Shown one piece after another: positions 35,317-42,722 of a DNA stretch of 64,000 nucleotides. The DNA is from QQUJ01 sp050287605. GTDB taxonomy: Bacteria; Pseudomonadota; Gammaproteobacteria; QQUJ01. Within the stretch, counting starts at the first letter, position 1, and each line of letters begins with the position of its first letter. The stretch spans positions 62,001-126,000 of the forward strand of contig JBNKCG010000070.1 in assembly GCA_050287605.1 (NCBI GenBank), read 5' to 3'. The translations under genes were made by a program, and so were the position numbers. The notes beneath the pieces are model-generated. The model was not told where the DNA came from, did no database searches, and worked only from the letters and a program-made list of their open reading frames with translations.

Positions 35317-35991
35317 TCAGAGCTCTAGCGCCGCAAAGCAACCGGCGACCTGTTCGCTGCCAGCATCGACCAGCCAGGGAATGCGCGCCAGCGGCGCCCG
35401 TCCCCAGCGCTGTTCCAGGGTTATGACCTGCTCGTCGCTGCGCGCGCAGTCGGGATCCACCGCGTTGGCCACCCAGCCGCCGAACTCCACGCCGGCTTGC
35501 TCGATGCTCTCCACGGTAAGCAGCGCGTGGTTGAGACACCCGAGGCGCAGCCCCACTACCACGATCACCGGGCAGCCCAACGCACGCGCCAAATCCGCCG
35601 TGGAGTAGGATTCGTCGAGCGGGACTTGCCATCCCCCTACCCCCTCCACCACCAAGCGGTCGCACTCCGCGTTCAAGCGCCGGTACGCGTCGACGATGGG
35701 GGCGATTTCGATTCGGCGGCCGGCCTCTGCGGCCGCGATGTGTGGTGCGACGGGCGGCTCGAAGGCATAGGGATTGACCACGTCGTAGTCATAAGCCTCG
35801 GTACACTCGGCCAGCAGTCGTTCGGCGTCATCGTTGCGCAGACCCGTGGGGGTGATGCGGCAGCCCGAGGCGACCGGTTTCATGGCACCCACGCGCAAGC
35901 CCTGTCCGCGCCAGTGGCGCAGCAGCCCCGCAGCCACCCGCGTCTTGCCCACGCCGGTGTCGGTGCCGGTGATGAAGTAGCTGCGCGCCAT
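35317..35991 (-). CDS. bioD: Dethiobiotin synthetase
   Basis: ATP-dependent ring closure of diaminopelargonic acid with CO2 to dethiobiotin. 224 residues. The P-loop GTDTGVGKT is at residues 8-16, and VVEGVGGWQVPLDES is the second family motif. Last gene of the bioB-F-H-C-D operon, three bases after bioC. Length and motifs are normal. Confidence 0.97.
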   Translation of the reverse strand: MARSYFITGTDTGVGKTRVAAGLLRHWRGQGLRVGAMKPVASGCRITPTGLRNDDAERLLAECTEAYDYDVVNPYAFEPPVAPHIAAAEAGRRIEIAPIVDAYRRLNAECDRLVVEGVGGWQVPLDESYSTADLARALGCPVIVVVGLRLGCLNHALLTVESIEQAGVEFGGWVANAVDPDCARSDEQVITLEQRWGRAPLARIPWLVDAGSEQVAGCFAALEL

Positions 35992-35994
35992 CGC

Positions 35995-36888
35995 TCAGCG
36001 CCGCCGCAGGTGATCGAGGGAGACGGTGACCTCGCCCGGCGCGGTGGCGTGCGCCGCCGCACCTCCCTCGCGTCCCCAGGCGTGACCGTAGACCACCTCG
36101 TAGCTGGCCGGCAGGCGCCCGCCGCGGCGCAACGGCTCGTACGCCTGTACCACGGCCGCCAGGCGCTGGCGCCCGGTCAGCCCCTGGGGTCGGTCGGCGG
36201 TGACGTTGTGGGCGCCGAGCGCCTTGAGATCGCGCATCAGGTCGCGCACCTGTTCGTACTCGACGCACAGGCGATCCACGTCCATCACCGGCTCGCCCAA
36301 ACCGGCCCCCAACATGGCATCCCCCACATCGTGCAGATCGAGGAAGCGGTTGACGTGGCTGCGCCCATCCACCTGCGCCCACGCGGCGCGCAGCTCGCCC
36401 AGCGTGTCGGGGCCGAAGGTGCTGAACATGACGACGCCGCCCGGGCGCAGCACGCGCTGAAATTCGCGAAACGTTGCCACCAGATCGTTGCACCACTGCA
36501 AGGTGAGATTGGAGAACAGCAGGTCGACGCTGGCGTCGGCCACCGGCAGGCGCTCGGCGTCGCCGCACAGGTAGCGGGTCTTGTGCCGCCAGCCGCCGCC
36601 GCGCCGAGCCCGCCGCAGCATGGCCTCGGCCAGATCGAGGGCGATAAAGCGCGCCTTGCGGTAGCGCCTTTCCAAGGCGCGGGTGCAGTGGCCGGTGCCG
36701 CAACCCAGTTCGAGGACTGTCTGCGGCTGGAACTTGATCCAGTCGAGCCGTTCCAGCAATCGCTCGCCCACCTCACGCTGCAAGGTGGCTGCAGCATCGT
36801 AGCCCGCCGCGGCGCGGTTGAACGAAGCGCGCACCGCACGCTTGTCCAGGCGATGGGGTTCGACGGTGACCGAATCGCCGGCAATCAT
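35995..36888 (-). CDS. bioC: Malonyl-ACP O-methyltransferase
   Basis: SAM-dependent methyltransferase of 297 residues that methylates malonyl-ACP, disguising it for fatty-acid elongation toward pimeloyl-ACP. Motif I is VLELGCGTGHCTRALE; LFSNLTLQWCNDL and FSTFGPDTLGELR are BioC-typical. The ATG at 36888 overlaps the bioH stop by four bases; the frame is open far upstream only by chance. The N-terminal RAVRASFNRAAAGYDAAATLQ is also a BioC signature. Confidence 0.95.
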   Translation of the reverse strand: MIAGDSVTVEPHRLDKRAVRASFNRAAAGYDAAATLQREVGERLLERLDWIKFQPQTVLELGCGTGHCTRALERRYRKARFIALDLAEAMLRRARRGGGWRHKTRYLCGDAERLPVADASVDLLFSNLTLQWCNDLVATFREFQRVLRPGGVVMFSTFGPDTLGELRAAWAQVDGRSHVNRFLDLHDVGDAMLGAGLGEPVMDVDRLCVEYEQVRDLMRDLKALGAHNVTADRPQGLTGRQRLAAVVQAYEPLRRGGRLPASYEVVYGHAWGREGGAAAHATAPGEVTVSLDHLRRR

Positions 36889-37673
36889 GCGGCAACGAAC
36901 TCCTCGACGCGGGCAATGAACTCGGCCCGGTGGGAAAGAAACGGCGCGTGGGCCGCACCGGGGATCACGTCGCAGCGCATATCGGCGCACAACGCGGGGA
37001 GACGCTCGCCCGTGGCGGCCGGCACCAGTTGGTCGCGCTCCCCCAGAATCCACTGCACCGGGCAGTGCAACGATCTCAGATCGGCGCGCAGATCCGACTC
37101 GCTCAACAGCGCCAGACCGCCCTGCACCGCGCGCAGCGCCGGCTCACCGTGGCGGAACACCCGTTCGCGTAGCGCCCGCAGTTCGTCGCGGGCATGGTCG
37201 CTGCCGCGCGCTTCCAAGGCAAGAAAACGCAGCAGCGTACCGCGGAAATCGGCCGCCAGGTCCCAGCCGAACTGAGTCAGCACCTCGGGGTCGATGCCGC
37301 ACGGCCAGCCGGAGCCGCGTACAAAACGCGGCGAGCTGCACACCGGAACCAACCGCTCCACCCGGGCGGGGTAGTCACGCGCGAGCTGTTGGCACACCAG
37401 CCCGCCCAACGACCAGCCGATCCAGATCGCCGGTCGCGGCACCGCCTGCGCCAGCGCCGCCGCCAAGGCCGCCAGGGTGTAGGGCCCGTCGCCCAGCGGG
37501 CTGCGGCCGTAACCGGGCAGATCGACCACGGTCACGCGGTGGCGTTTGGCCAGCTCGTTCGCCAGTTCATCCCAGACGTCGGCGTTCAAACCCCAGCCGT
37601 GCACCAGCACCAGTTCCGGACCGACGCCGAGGGAGCGGGTGTAAATTCCCGGCGACTCAATCACCGCACTCAC
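36885..37673 (-). CDS. bioH: Pimeloyl-ACP methyl ester carboxylesterase
   Basis: Alpha/beta hydrolase of 262 residues that removes the methyl ester from pimeloyl-ACP methyl ester and so ends the BioC-initiated elongation. The nucleophile Ser lies in IGWSLGGLVCQQ; the oxyanion region is LVHGWGLNADVW; Asp and His are in GERDQLVPA and PGAAHAPFLSHR. It overlaps bioF by 17 bases and bioC by four bases, so the operon is tightly coupled. Confidence 0.95.
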   Translation of the reverse strand: MSAVIESPGIYTRSLGVGPELVLVHGWGLNADVWDELANELAKRHRVTVVDLPGYGRSPLGDGPYTLAALAAALAQAVPRPAIWIGWSLGGLVCQQLARDYPARVERLVPVCSSPRFVRGSGWPCGIDPEVLTQFGWDLAADFRGTLLRFLALEARGSDHARDELRALRERVFRHGEPALRAVQGGLALLSESDLRADLRSLHCPVQWILGERDQLVPAATGERLPALCADMRCDVIPGAAHAPFLSHRAEFIARVEEFVAA

Positions 37674-38835
37674 GCCACACCTCGTCCAGGGCTTGGAGCA
37701 ACCGGTCCACGTGCGCCTCGCTATGGGCGGCGGACAACGTCACGCGCAGCCGTGCCGTCCCCTTGGGCACCGTCGGCGGGCGAATGGCGGTGATCAGCAA
37801 TCCGCGCTCCCAGAGCGCCGCGCTGAGTCGCACCGCGCGCGCCGTATCGCCCACCATCAAGGGTTGGATGGGGGTGAAGGAATCCATCAGTTCCAGGCCC
37901 AACTCCAATGCTCCAGCGCGGAACCGCGCGATCAGCGTCCGCAAATGGTCGCGCCGCCACGGCTCCGCATCGATCAGGCGCAGGCTGGCACGGGTCGCCT
38001 CGGCCACCGCCGGCGGCATCGCCGTGGTGTAGATATAGGGCCGCGCCAGCTGGATCAGGGTTTCGATCAGCGCCTCGCTGCCGGCGACGAAGGCGCCGGC
38101 CGTGCCGCACGCCTTGCCCAAAGTACCCATCAGCACCGCCACCTCGTCCATCCCGAGACCGAAATGCTCCAGGGTGCCACGCCCCCGGGCGCCCAGCACG
38201 CCGATGCCGTGGGCGTCGTCCACCATCACCCACGCCCCGTGATCGCGTGCCACGCGGCAGAGTTCGGGCAACGGAGCCAGATCGCCGTCCATGCTGAACA
38301 CGCCGTCGGTGACCACCAGACGGCGTCCGGCCGGCGCTTTGGCGAGCCGGGTATCGAGATCGCCCACGTCGGCATGCGCGAAACGGACAAACTCGGCGCG
38401 CGCCAGCCAACCGGCGTCCAGCAGCGAGGCGTGGTTGAGCCTATCCTCCAGCACCGCATCGCCCCGCCCCAGCAAGGCCCCCACCGCACCCAGGTTGGCC
38501 ATGTAACCGGTGGAAAAAAGCAGTGCGCGCGGACGGTCTACGAACGCCGCAAGCTCCTCCTCCAAGGCGTGGTGCGCAGCCGAGTGGCCGTTGATGAGAT
38601 GCGAGGCGCCACCGCCGACACCGTAGCGTTCGGCACCGGCCTGGAAGGCGGCGATCACCTGCGGGTGGTTGGCCAGCCCCAGATAGTCGTTGCTGCAGAA
38701 ACCGAGGCAGGGACGCCCGTCCACCACCGCCTCCACCGTCTGCGGACCGTCCAGCACCCGGCGCGTACGGTACAGCCCCTCGGCGCGGCGGGCGGCTAGG
38801 GCGGCCCGGAGTTCGGTATCAGTCAATGCAGGCAA
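37657..38835 (-). CDS. bioF: 8-amino-7-oxononanoate synthase
   Basis: PLP-dependent enzyme of 392 residues joining pimeloyl-ACP and L-alanine. Signature stretches are CSNDYLGLANHPQVIAA, GGGASHLINGHSAAHHALEE, DDAHGIGVLGARGRG and the PLP lysine in GTLGKACGTAGAFV. It follows bioB by 42 bases and overlaps bioH. bioA is not present in the window, so the next step must be encoded elsewhere. Confidence 0.97.
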   Translation of the reverse strand: MPALTDTELRAALAARRAEGLYRTRRVLDGPQTVEAVVDGRPCLGFCSNDYLGLANHPQVIAAFQAGAERYGVGGGASHLINGHSAAHHALEEELAAFVDRPRALLFSTGYMANLGAVGALLGRGDAVLEDRLNHASLLDAGWLARAEFVRFAHADVGDLDTRLAKAPAGRRLVVTDGVFSMDGDLAPLPELCRVARDHGAWVMVDDAHGIGVLGARGRGTLEHFGLGMDEVAVLMGTLGKACGTAGAFVAGSEALIETLIQLARPYIYTTAMPPAVAEATRASLRLIDAEPWRRDHLRTLIARFRAGALELGLELMDSFTPIQPLMVGDTARAVRLSAALWERGLLITAIRPPTVPKGTARLRVTLSAAHSEAHVDRLLQALDEVWRECGD

Positions 38836-38877
38836 CGCGGGCAGCCCTTGACGTGCAGATGGATCGCGTCGACCCCG

Positions 38878-39921
38878 TCAATGCGAGGCACAGGCATTGC
38901 CGTACAGCGCCGGACCCTTATCGGTGCCACCGGTGTGGTCGTGATCGGCGGTGTGCTCGGGCACTAGGTCGAGGCGCGCGAACAGCGCATCGTCACGGCG
39001 CACGCCGGCGTTGCCGGCGGTGAGCAGCTTATCGCCGTAGAAGATGGAATTGGCACCGGCCATAAAACAGAGCGCCTGCAGCTCGTCGCTCATGGCCTCG
39101 CGTCCGGCCGAAAGCCGCACGTAGGATTCGGGGAGCATCAGCCGCGCCACCGCCACGGTACGCACCAGCTCGAAGGGATCGAGCTCGGGCGCGTTCTCCA
39201 GCGGCGTGCCCGGGATCTTCACCAATTCATTGATGGGCACGCTCTCGGGGTGGTGGGGCAGATTGGCCAACTCCACCAGCAGCCCGACGCGGTCCTCGCG
39301 CGTCTCGCCCATACCGACGATGCCGCCGCAGCACACCTTGAGCCCGGCCGCACGCACGTGCTCAAGGGTGTCAAGCCGGTCCTGATAGGTGCGGGTGGTG
39401 ATGATTTCGGGGTAGTACTCGGGTGAGGTATCGAGATTATGGTTGTAGTAGTCCAGCCCCGCCGCTTGCAGTGCCTGCGCTTGGCCATCGGTCAGCATCC
39501 CCAGGGTGAGACAGGTCTCCAGCCCCAGTGCCTTCACCTCGCGCACCATGCGCACCACGTGCCCGAAATCACGCTCGTTGGGACTGCGCCACGCCGCCCC
39601 CATGCAGAAGCGGCCGGCGCCGGCGGCCTTGGCCGCGCGCGCGTTGGCGATCACCTCCTCCACGGCGAGCAGGCGTTCCTTCTCCAGCTGAGTGTCGAAA
39701 TGGGCGCTCTGCGGGCAGTAGCCGCAATCCTCGGGACAGCCCCCGGTCTTGATGCTGAGCAGGGTACTGACCTGGATCGCCTGGGGGTTAAAATAGCGCC
39801 GGTGCTGCGACTGCGCCGCGTAGAGCAGCTCGAAGAAGGGGCGCTGAAACAGAGCATGAACCTCTTCACGGCGCCAATCGTGACGCGGGGAAGCGGTAGA
39901 CGACATCGTCGAATCGGGCAT
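38878..39921 (-). CDS. bioB: Biotin synthase
   Basis: Radical SAM enzyme of 347 residues inserting sulfur into dethiobiotin. The 4Fe-4S motif C62-x3-C66-x2-C69 (GGCPEDCGYCPQ) is intact, and YYNHNLDTSPEYY and the 2Fe-2S ligands further on are as expected. First gene of bioBFHCD, with a promoter at 39955-39982 overlapped by a candidate BirA operator. A second in-frame ATG at 39906 is an alternative start. Confidence 0.97.
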   Translation of the reverse strand: MPDSTMSSTASPRHDWRREEVHALFQRPFFELLYAAQSQHRRYFNPQAIQVSTLLSIKTGGCPEDCGYCPQSAHFDTQLEKERLLAVEEVIANARAAKAAGAGRFCMGAAWRSPNERDFGHVVRMVREVKALGLETCLTLGMLTDGQAQALQAAGLDYYNHNLDTSPEYYPEIITTRTYQDRLDTLEHVRAAGLKVCCGGIVGMGETREDRVGLLVELANLPHHPESVPINELVKIPGTPLENAPELDPFELVRTVAVARLMLPESYVRLSAGREAMSDELQALCFMAGANSIFYGDKLLTAGNAGVRRDDALFARLDLVPEHTADHDHTGGTDKGPALYGNACASH

Positions 39922-39954
39922 AGCGGCTCTCGTCGCAGGACAGGCAAGTGCGCT

Positions 39955-39982
39955 AGGGTAGCGAATCCAGATTTCCCGTCAA
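39955..39982 (-). promoter_or_regulatory. bioB promoter
   Basis: On the minus strand TTGACG (39982-39977), a 16-base spacer and TACCCT (39960-39955). It lies 34 bases before the bioB ATG at 39921. The -35 box is inside the proposed BirA operator. Confidence 0.6.
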
Positions 39983-40008
39983 CCGAAAAGGAAGTCCATG
40001 GTTTACGG
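39976..40008 (-). promoter_or_regulatory. Candidate BirA operator of the biotin operon
   Basis: Minus strand: CCGTAAACC, 15 bases, GGTTGACGG. The proteobacterial BirA consensus is TTGTAAACC, about 15 bases, GGTTTACAA. Seven of nine and six of nine positions match, including the central TAAACC and GGTT. The right half covers the bioB -35 box, so binding would block transcription when biotin is plentiful. birA itself is not in the window. Confidence 0.6.
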
Positions 40009-40207
40009 ATGGTCACGAATTAGACGCGCCAGTCCTTTGCGCAATAAGGAACTACCCCATCCCCGGCGAGAGTGATGGTGGGAATGCGTCTGAACCAGAT
40101 CCCTTGGACTCTGTCACCGCGTTCAGATCTGGGGGGACATTGAGCTTTCCTCCTTGTTGAACTACTATCTCTCGCTACTACCCCGGTGGCTTCCGCTGCC
40201 GGGCGCG

Positions 40208-40234
40208 GGGCCTCTCCGGAGGCCCTTGCTTTTT
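40208..40234 (+). terminator. Terminator-like hairpin just upstream of the NYN start
   Basis: GGGCCTC-TCCG-GAGGCCC (40208-40225) is followed by TTGCTTTTT. An upstream hairpin, CCGGTGGC-TTCC-GCTGCCGG at about 40184-40203 (two G-U pairs), precedes it. No rightward gene lies upstream, so this looks like an attenuator or the end of a small RNA rather than a gene terminator. Confidence 0.5.
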
Positions 40235-40247
40235 CCGGAGCATGCCT

Positions 40248-40886
40248 ATGGCTGGGACGCCTCACCGAACCATCGTGTACATCGATGGCTTCAATTTCTA
40301 CTACGGTCAGCTCAAAGGGACCCACGGGAAATGGCTGGATGTTGAAGCCCTGTTTAGGCGGTCGCTCGGACCGCAGAACCTCCTGGTAAGAATCAAGTAC
40401 TTCACCGCTCGGGTACAACCAACCCCTAGCAACCCTCAAGTCAATATCCGCCAAGACACTTACCTGCGGGCACTTCAGGCGCATTGCCCTACGGTGGAAG
40501 TCTATTTCGGGCACTTCCTCCGACACCGTGTGTCGATGGAGAACGCCAATCCTCCTCCCTCGCGTGTGAGCGTTTGGAAGAACGAAGAAAAAGGCTCTGA
40601 CGTCAACCTGGCCCTTCAGTTGCTCAACGACGCCTGGTTGGATCGCTTCGATTGCGCCGTGGTGGTCTCCAACGATTCGGATCTCGCCGAAGCGCTGCGC
40701 TTGGTCAAACAGCAGCACAAGAAACTTATTGGCTTGGTCACCCCCGGCGCGCCCAGGCGAAAAACCTCCCAACAACTCAAACGCTTCGCCGACTTTGTCA
40801 AACCGGTGCGGCGATGGGCATTGGAGGAAAGTCCGCTCCCCAACCCAATCCCAGGCACACACCTTCACAAACCGTCCCTATGGTGA
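40248..40886 (+). CDS. NYN-domain (LabA/DUF88-like) predicted RNase
   Basis: 212-residue protein with a PIN-like NYN fold. The N-terminal IVYIDGFNFYYGQL has the acidic Asp and Asn of the family; SDVNLALQLLNDAW and CAVVVSNDSDLAEALRLV carry the other acidic residues expected for metal-dependent RNA cleavage. I chose the ATG at 40248 because GGAG lies seven bases upstream; an ATG at 40242 is only one base from it. The gene looks less GC-rich than its neighbours and interrupts the bio and comF region, so horizontal acquisition is possible. Its leader has an attenuator-like structure. RNA targets are unknown. Confidence 0.85.
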   Translation: MAGTPHRTIVYIDGFNFYYGQLKGTHGKWLDVEALFRRSLGPQNLLVRIKYFTARVQPTPSNPQVNIRQDTYLRALQAHCPTVEVYFGHFLRHRVSMENANPPPSRVSVWKNEEKGSDVNLALQLLNDAWLDRFDCAVVVSNDSDLAEALRLVKQQHKKLIGLVTPGAPRRKTSQQLKRFADFVKPVRRWALEESPLPNPIPGTHLHKPSLW

Positions 40887-40923
40887 ACCGCTTCCATCCA
40901 GGCCTGCGGATATCGCCCGTCCG

Positions 40924-41682
40924 ATGAAGAGGCACGGAGTGACCGGTATAAAAGACCTCTCGGGGAAAATCCTGACGCTGTTACAAAGCGCGCTCTATCC
41001 CCCCACCTGCATCCTGTGCGGTGATCCCGCCCCCGGGACGCTGGATCTCTGCCCCGGCTGCCACGGCGATCTCACCGCCAACGCGCCGTGCTGTCCGCTC
41101 TGTGCGCTGCCCACCGCCGCCGGGGCCGAGCACCTGCCGTGCGGCCGCTGCCTGAAGAAGCGCCCACTGTTCGAGCGCTGCCTGGCGCCGCTGCGTTATC
41201 TGCCGCCCGCCGACGAGCTGATCGGCGGGCTCAAGTTCCACGGCCGGCTGAGCCACGGGCGGGTCATGGGGGAGCTGCTGGCCGACTACCTGGCTTGGCG
41301 ACTCACCCCCGGCGATCACCCGCAGGTGCTGATCCCGGTACCCCTGCACCCCCGTCGGCTGCGCGAGCGTGGCTTCAATCAGGCGCTGGAACTGGCGCGG
41401 CCGGTGGCGAAACGGCTGCAGCTACCGCTGCGCCCGCACGACTGCCTGCGCCGCTTGGCCACGCCGCAGCAAACGGGGCTGAGCGCCCTGGAGCGGCGGC
41501 GCAATCTGCGCGGTGCTTTTTCGGCCGCTGGTCTCAAAGGGGTCGCCCACGTGGCGCTGATCGACGACGTGGTCACCACCGGCGCGACGGTCACCGAGCT
41601 GACACGCGTGCTGCGCCGCGCGGGCGTGCAACGGGTGGAGGTGTGGGCGGTGTGCCGGACACCGGCGCCCGGACGACCGTAG
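40924..41682 (+). CDS. comF: ComF family protein
   Basis: 252 residues. The N-terminal zinc-ribbon has CILCGDPAPGTLDLCPGCH and CCPLCA...CGRC cysteine pairs; the C-terminal half is a phosphoribosyltransferase fold with VALIDDVVTTGATVTELTR. ComF/GntX proteins are needed for natural transformation or gluconate use in different bacteria; the biochemical role is not settled. With pilT and pilU elsewhere in this window a DNA-uptake role is possible. Family homology begins near the ATG at 40924. It converges with ubiA, 14 bases apart. Confidence 0.92.
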   Translation: MKRHGVTGIKDLSGKILTLLQSALYPPTCILCGDPAPGTLDLCPGCHGDLTANAPCCPLCALPTAAGAEHLPCGRCLKKRPLFERCLAPLRYLPPADELIGGLKFHGRLSHGRVMGELLADYLAWRLTPGDHPQVLIPVPLHPRRLRERGFNQALELARPVAKRLQLPLRPHDCLRRLATPQQTGLSALERRRNLRGAFSAAGLKGVAHVALIDDVVTTGATVTELTRVLRRAGVQRVEVWAVCRTPAPGRP

Positions 41683-41696
41683 CAACTGCCCTGCCC

Positions 41697-42593
41697 TTAC
41701 GCCGCGATCCGCCCCTGCGCCCAGTAGTCCAACACCACGCCGACGAAGATCACCAGTCCGAACCAGTTGTTGTGCAGAAAGGCCTTGAAGCAGGCCGCCG
41801 GATCACGGTCGCGGATCAGCCACTGCTCGTAACCCGCCAGGCCGATGGCCACGGTGAGCCCCATGTAGTAGAAGCCCCCCAGCTGCGCCTGCTGCCCCAC
41901 CAGGAACAGCGCCGCGATCACCAGTGCTTGGAGAATGCCGACGATCAGCTTGTCCAGATCGCCGAACAGGATGGCGGTGGACTTGACCCCGATCTTGAGG
42001 TCGTCGCGGCGATCCACCATGGCGTAGAGGGTGTCGTAAGCGGTGGCCCAGACGATGGCGATGACGTACATCAGCCAGCCCAGCGCCGGCACCGTGCCGA
42101 GCTGCGCGGCGAAAGCCATAGGCACCGCCCAGCCGAACGCCGCACCCAGCACCACCTGCGGCAGATAGGTGTGACGCTTGGAATAGGGATAGCCGGCCGC
42201 CAGCGCCAGCCCGGCGAACGACATGCCGATGGTGAGCCAGTTCATCAGCAGCACCAGCGCGAAGGCGCACAGCGACAGCACCGCGAAAGTGAGCACCGCC
42301 TCGCGCGGCTGAACGCGGCCGGCGGGGATCATGCGCGCCTCGGTACGCGCCACGTGGCCATCGAAGTAGCGGTCGGCGTAGTCGTTGACGGCGCAGCCCG
42401 CCGAACGCATCAGCACCACCCCCGCCACGAACACCGCCACCACCAGCGGATCGGGATGGCCGTCGCCGGCGATCCACAACGCCCACAAGGCGGGCCACAA
42501 CAACAGCAGGATGCCGATGGGCTTGTCGAGCCGCACCAGGCGCGCGAAATCGGGCAGCCGGCCCGGCAGCCGGTTCACCAGCCACGCCATCAT
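41697..42593 (-). CDS. ubiA: 4-hydroxybenzoate polyprenyltransferase
   Basis: 298-residue inner-membrane prenyltransferase of ubiquinone synthesis. The two Asp-rich motifs NDYADRYFD and YDTLYAMVDRRDD bind the polyprenyl pyrophosphate; RLDKPIGILLLLWPALWAL is the characteristic N-terminus. About eight or nine membrane helices. No ubiC is adjacent, unlike E. coli. The leader upstream carries a perfect 7-base inverted repeat at 42624-42640. Confidence 0.96.
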   Translation of the reverse strand: MMAWLVNRLPGRLPDFARLVRLDKPIGILLLLWPALWALWIAGDGHPDPLVVAVFVAGVVLMRSAGCAVNDYADRYFDGHVARTEARMIPAGRVQPREAVLTFAVLSLCAFALVLLMNWLTIGMSFAGLALAAGYPYSKRHTYLPQVVLGAAFGWAVPMAFAAQLGTVPALGWLMYVIAIVWATAYDTLYAMVDRRDDLKIGVKSTAILFGDLDKLIVGILQALVIAALFLVGQQAQLGGFYYMGLTVAIGLAGYEQWLIRDRDPAACFKAFLHNNWFGLVIFVGVVLDYWAQGRIAA

Positions 42594-42623
42594 GGCCGCG
42601 CTCCGCCTTCGGCTTGCTGGCTG

Positions 42624-42640
42624 TTGAAACCGCGTTTCAA
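42624..42640 (-). promoter_or_regulatory. Inverted repeat in the ubiA leader
   Basis: TTGAAAC-CGC-GTTTCAA, a perfect seven-base inverted repeat 31 bases upstream of the ubiA ATG. It could be an operator or a small leader hairpin; on the minus strand TAGAAT (near 42671-42677) is a possible -10 box further upstream. Weak evidence. Confidence 0.3.
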
Positions 42641-42722
42641 GAGTGGCTCTCCCCCCATAATTTGCGCGCGTATTCTACCGATTCGGGATAGGGTTTGCGC
42701 TGCGCGAGGTCAGCAGGCGGCG

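Larger units (their letters stand above)
39922..40247. other. Divergent control region between bioB and the NYN gene
   Basis: 326 bases without a confident protein gene. The left part carries the bioB promoter and BirA-like operator; the right part (40150-40240) carries two hairpins, the second with a T-rich tail, right before the NYN start. CCAGATC and GATCTGG around 40095-40132 form a further short inverted repeat. A small TTG-initiated frame from 40154 (MLNYYLSLLPRWLPLPGAG as start) is possible but unproven. Confidence 0.5.

Noticed and set aside
35290..35318. Strong terminator after bioD
   Set aside because: A T7 run follows the stop, but no adequate GC-rich stem precedes it.
40184..40203. 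Sigma54 promoter in GGTGGC-TTCCGC-TGCC
   Set aside because: The GG-to-GC spacing is two bases shorter than the -24/-12 consensus, and the sequence is better explained as a hairpin.
40020..40868. 282-residue leftward gene over the NYN gene
   Set aside because: NYN domain motifs on the plus strand and the leader structure make this a shadow.
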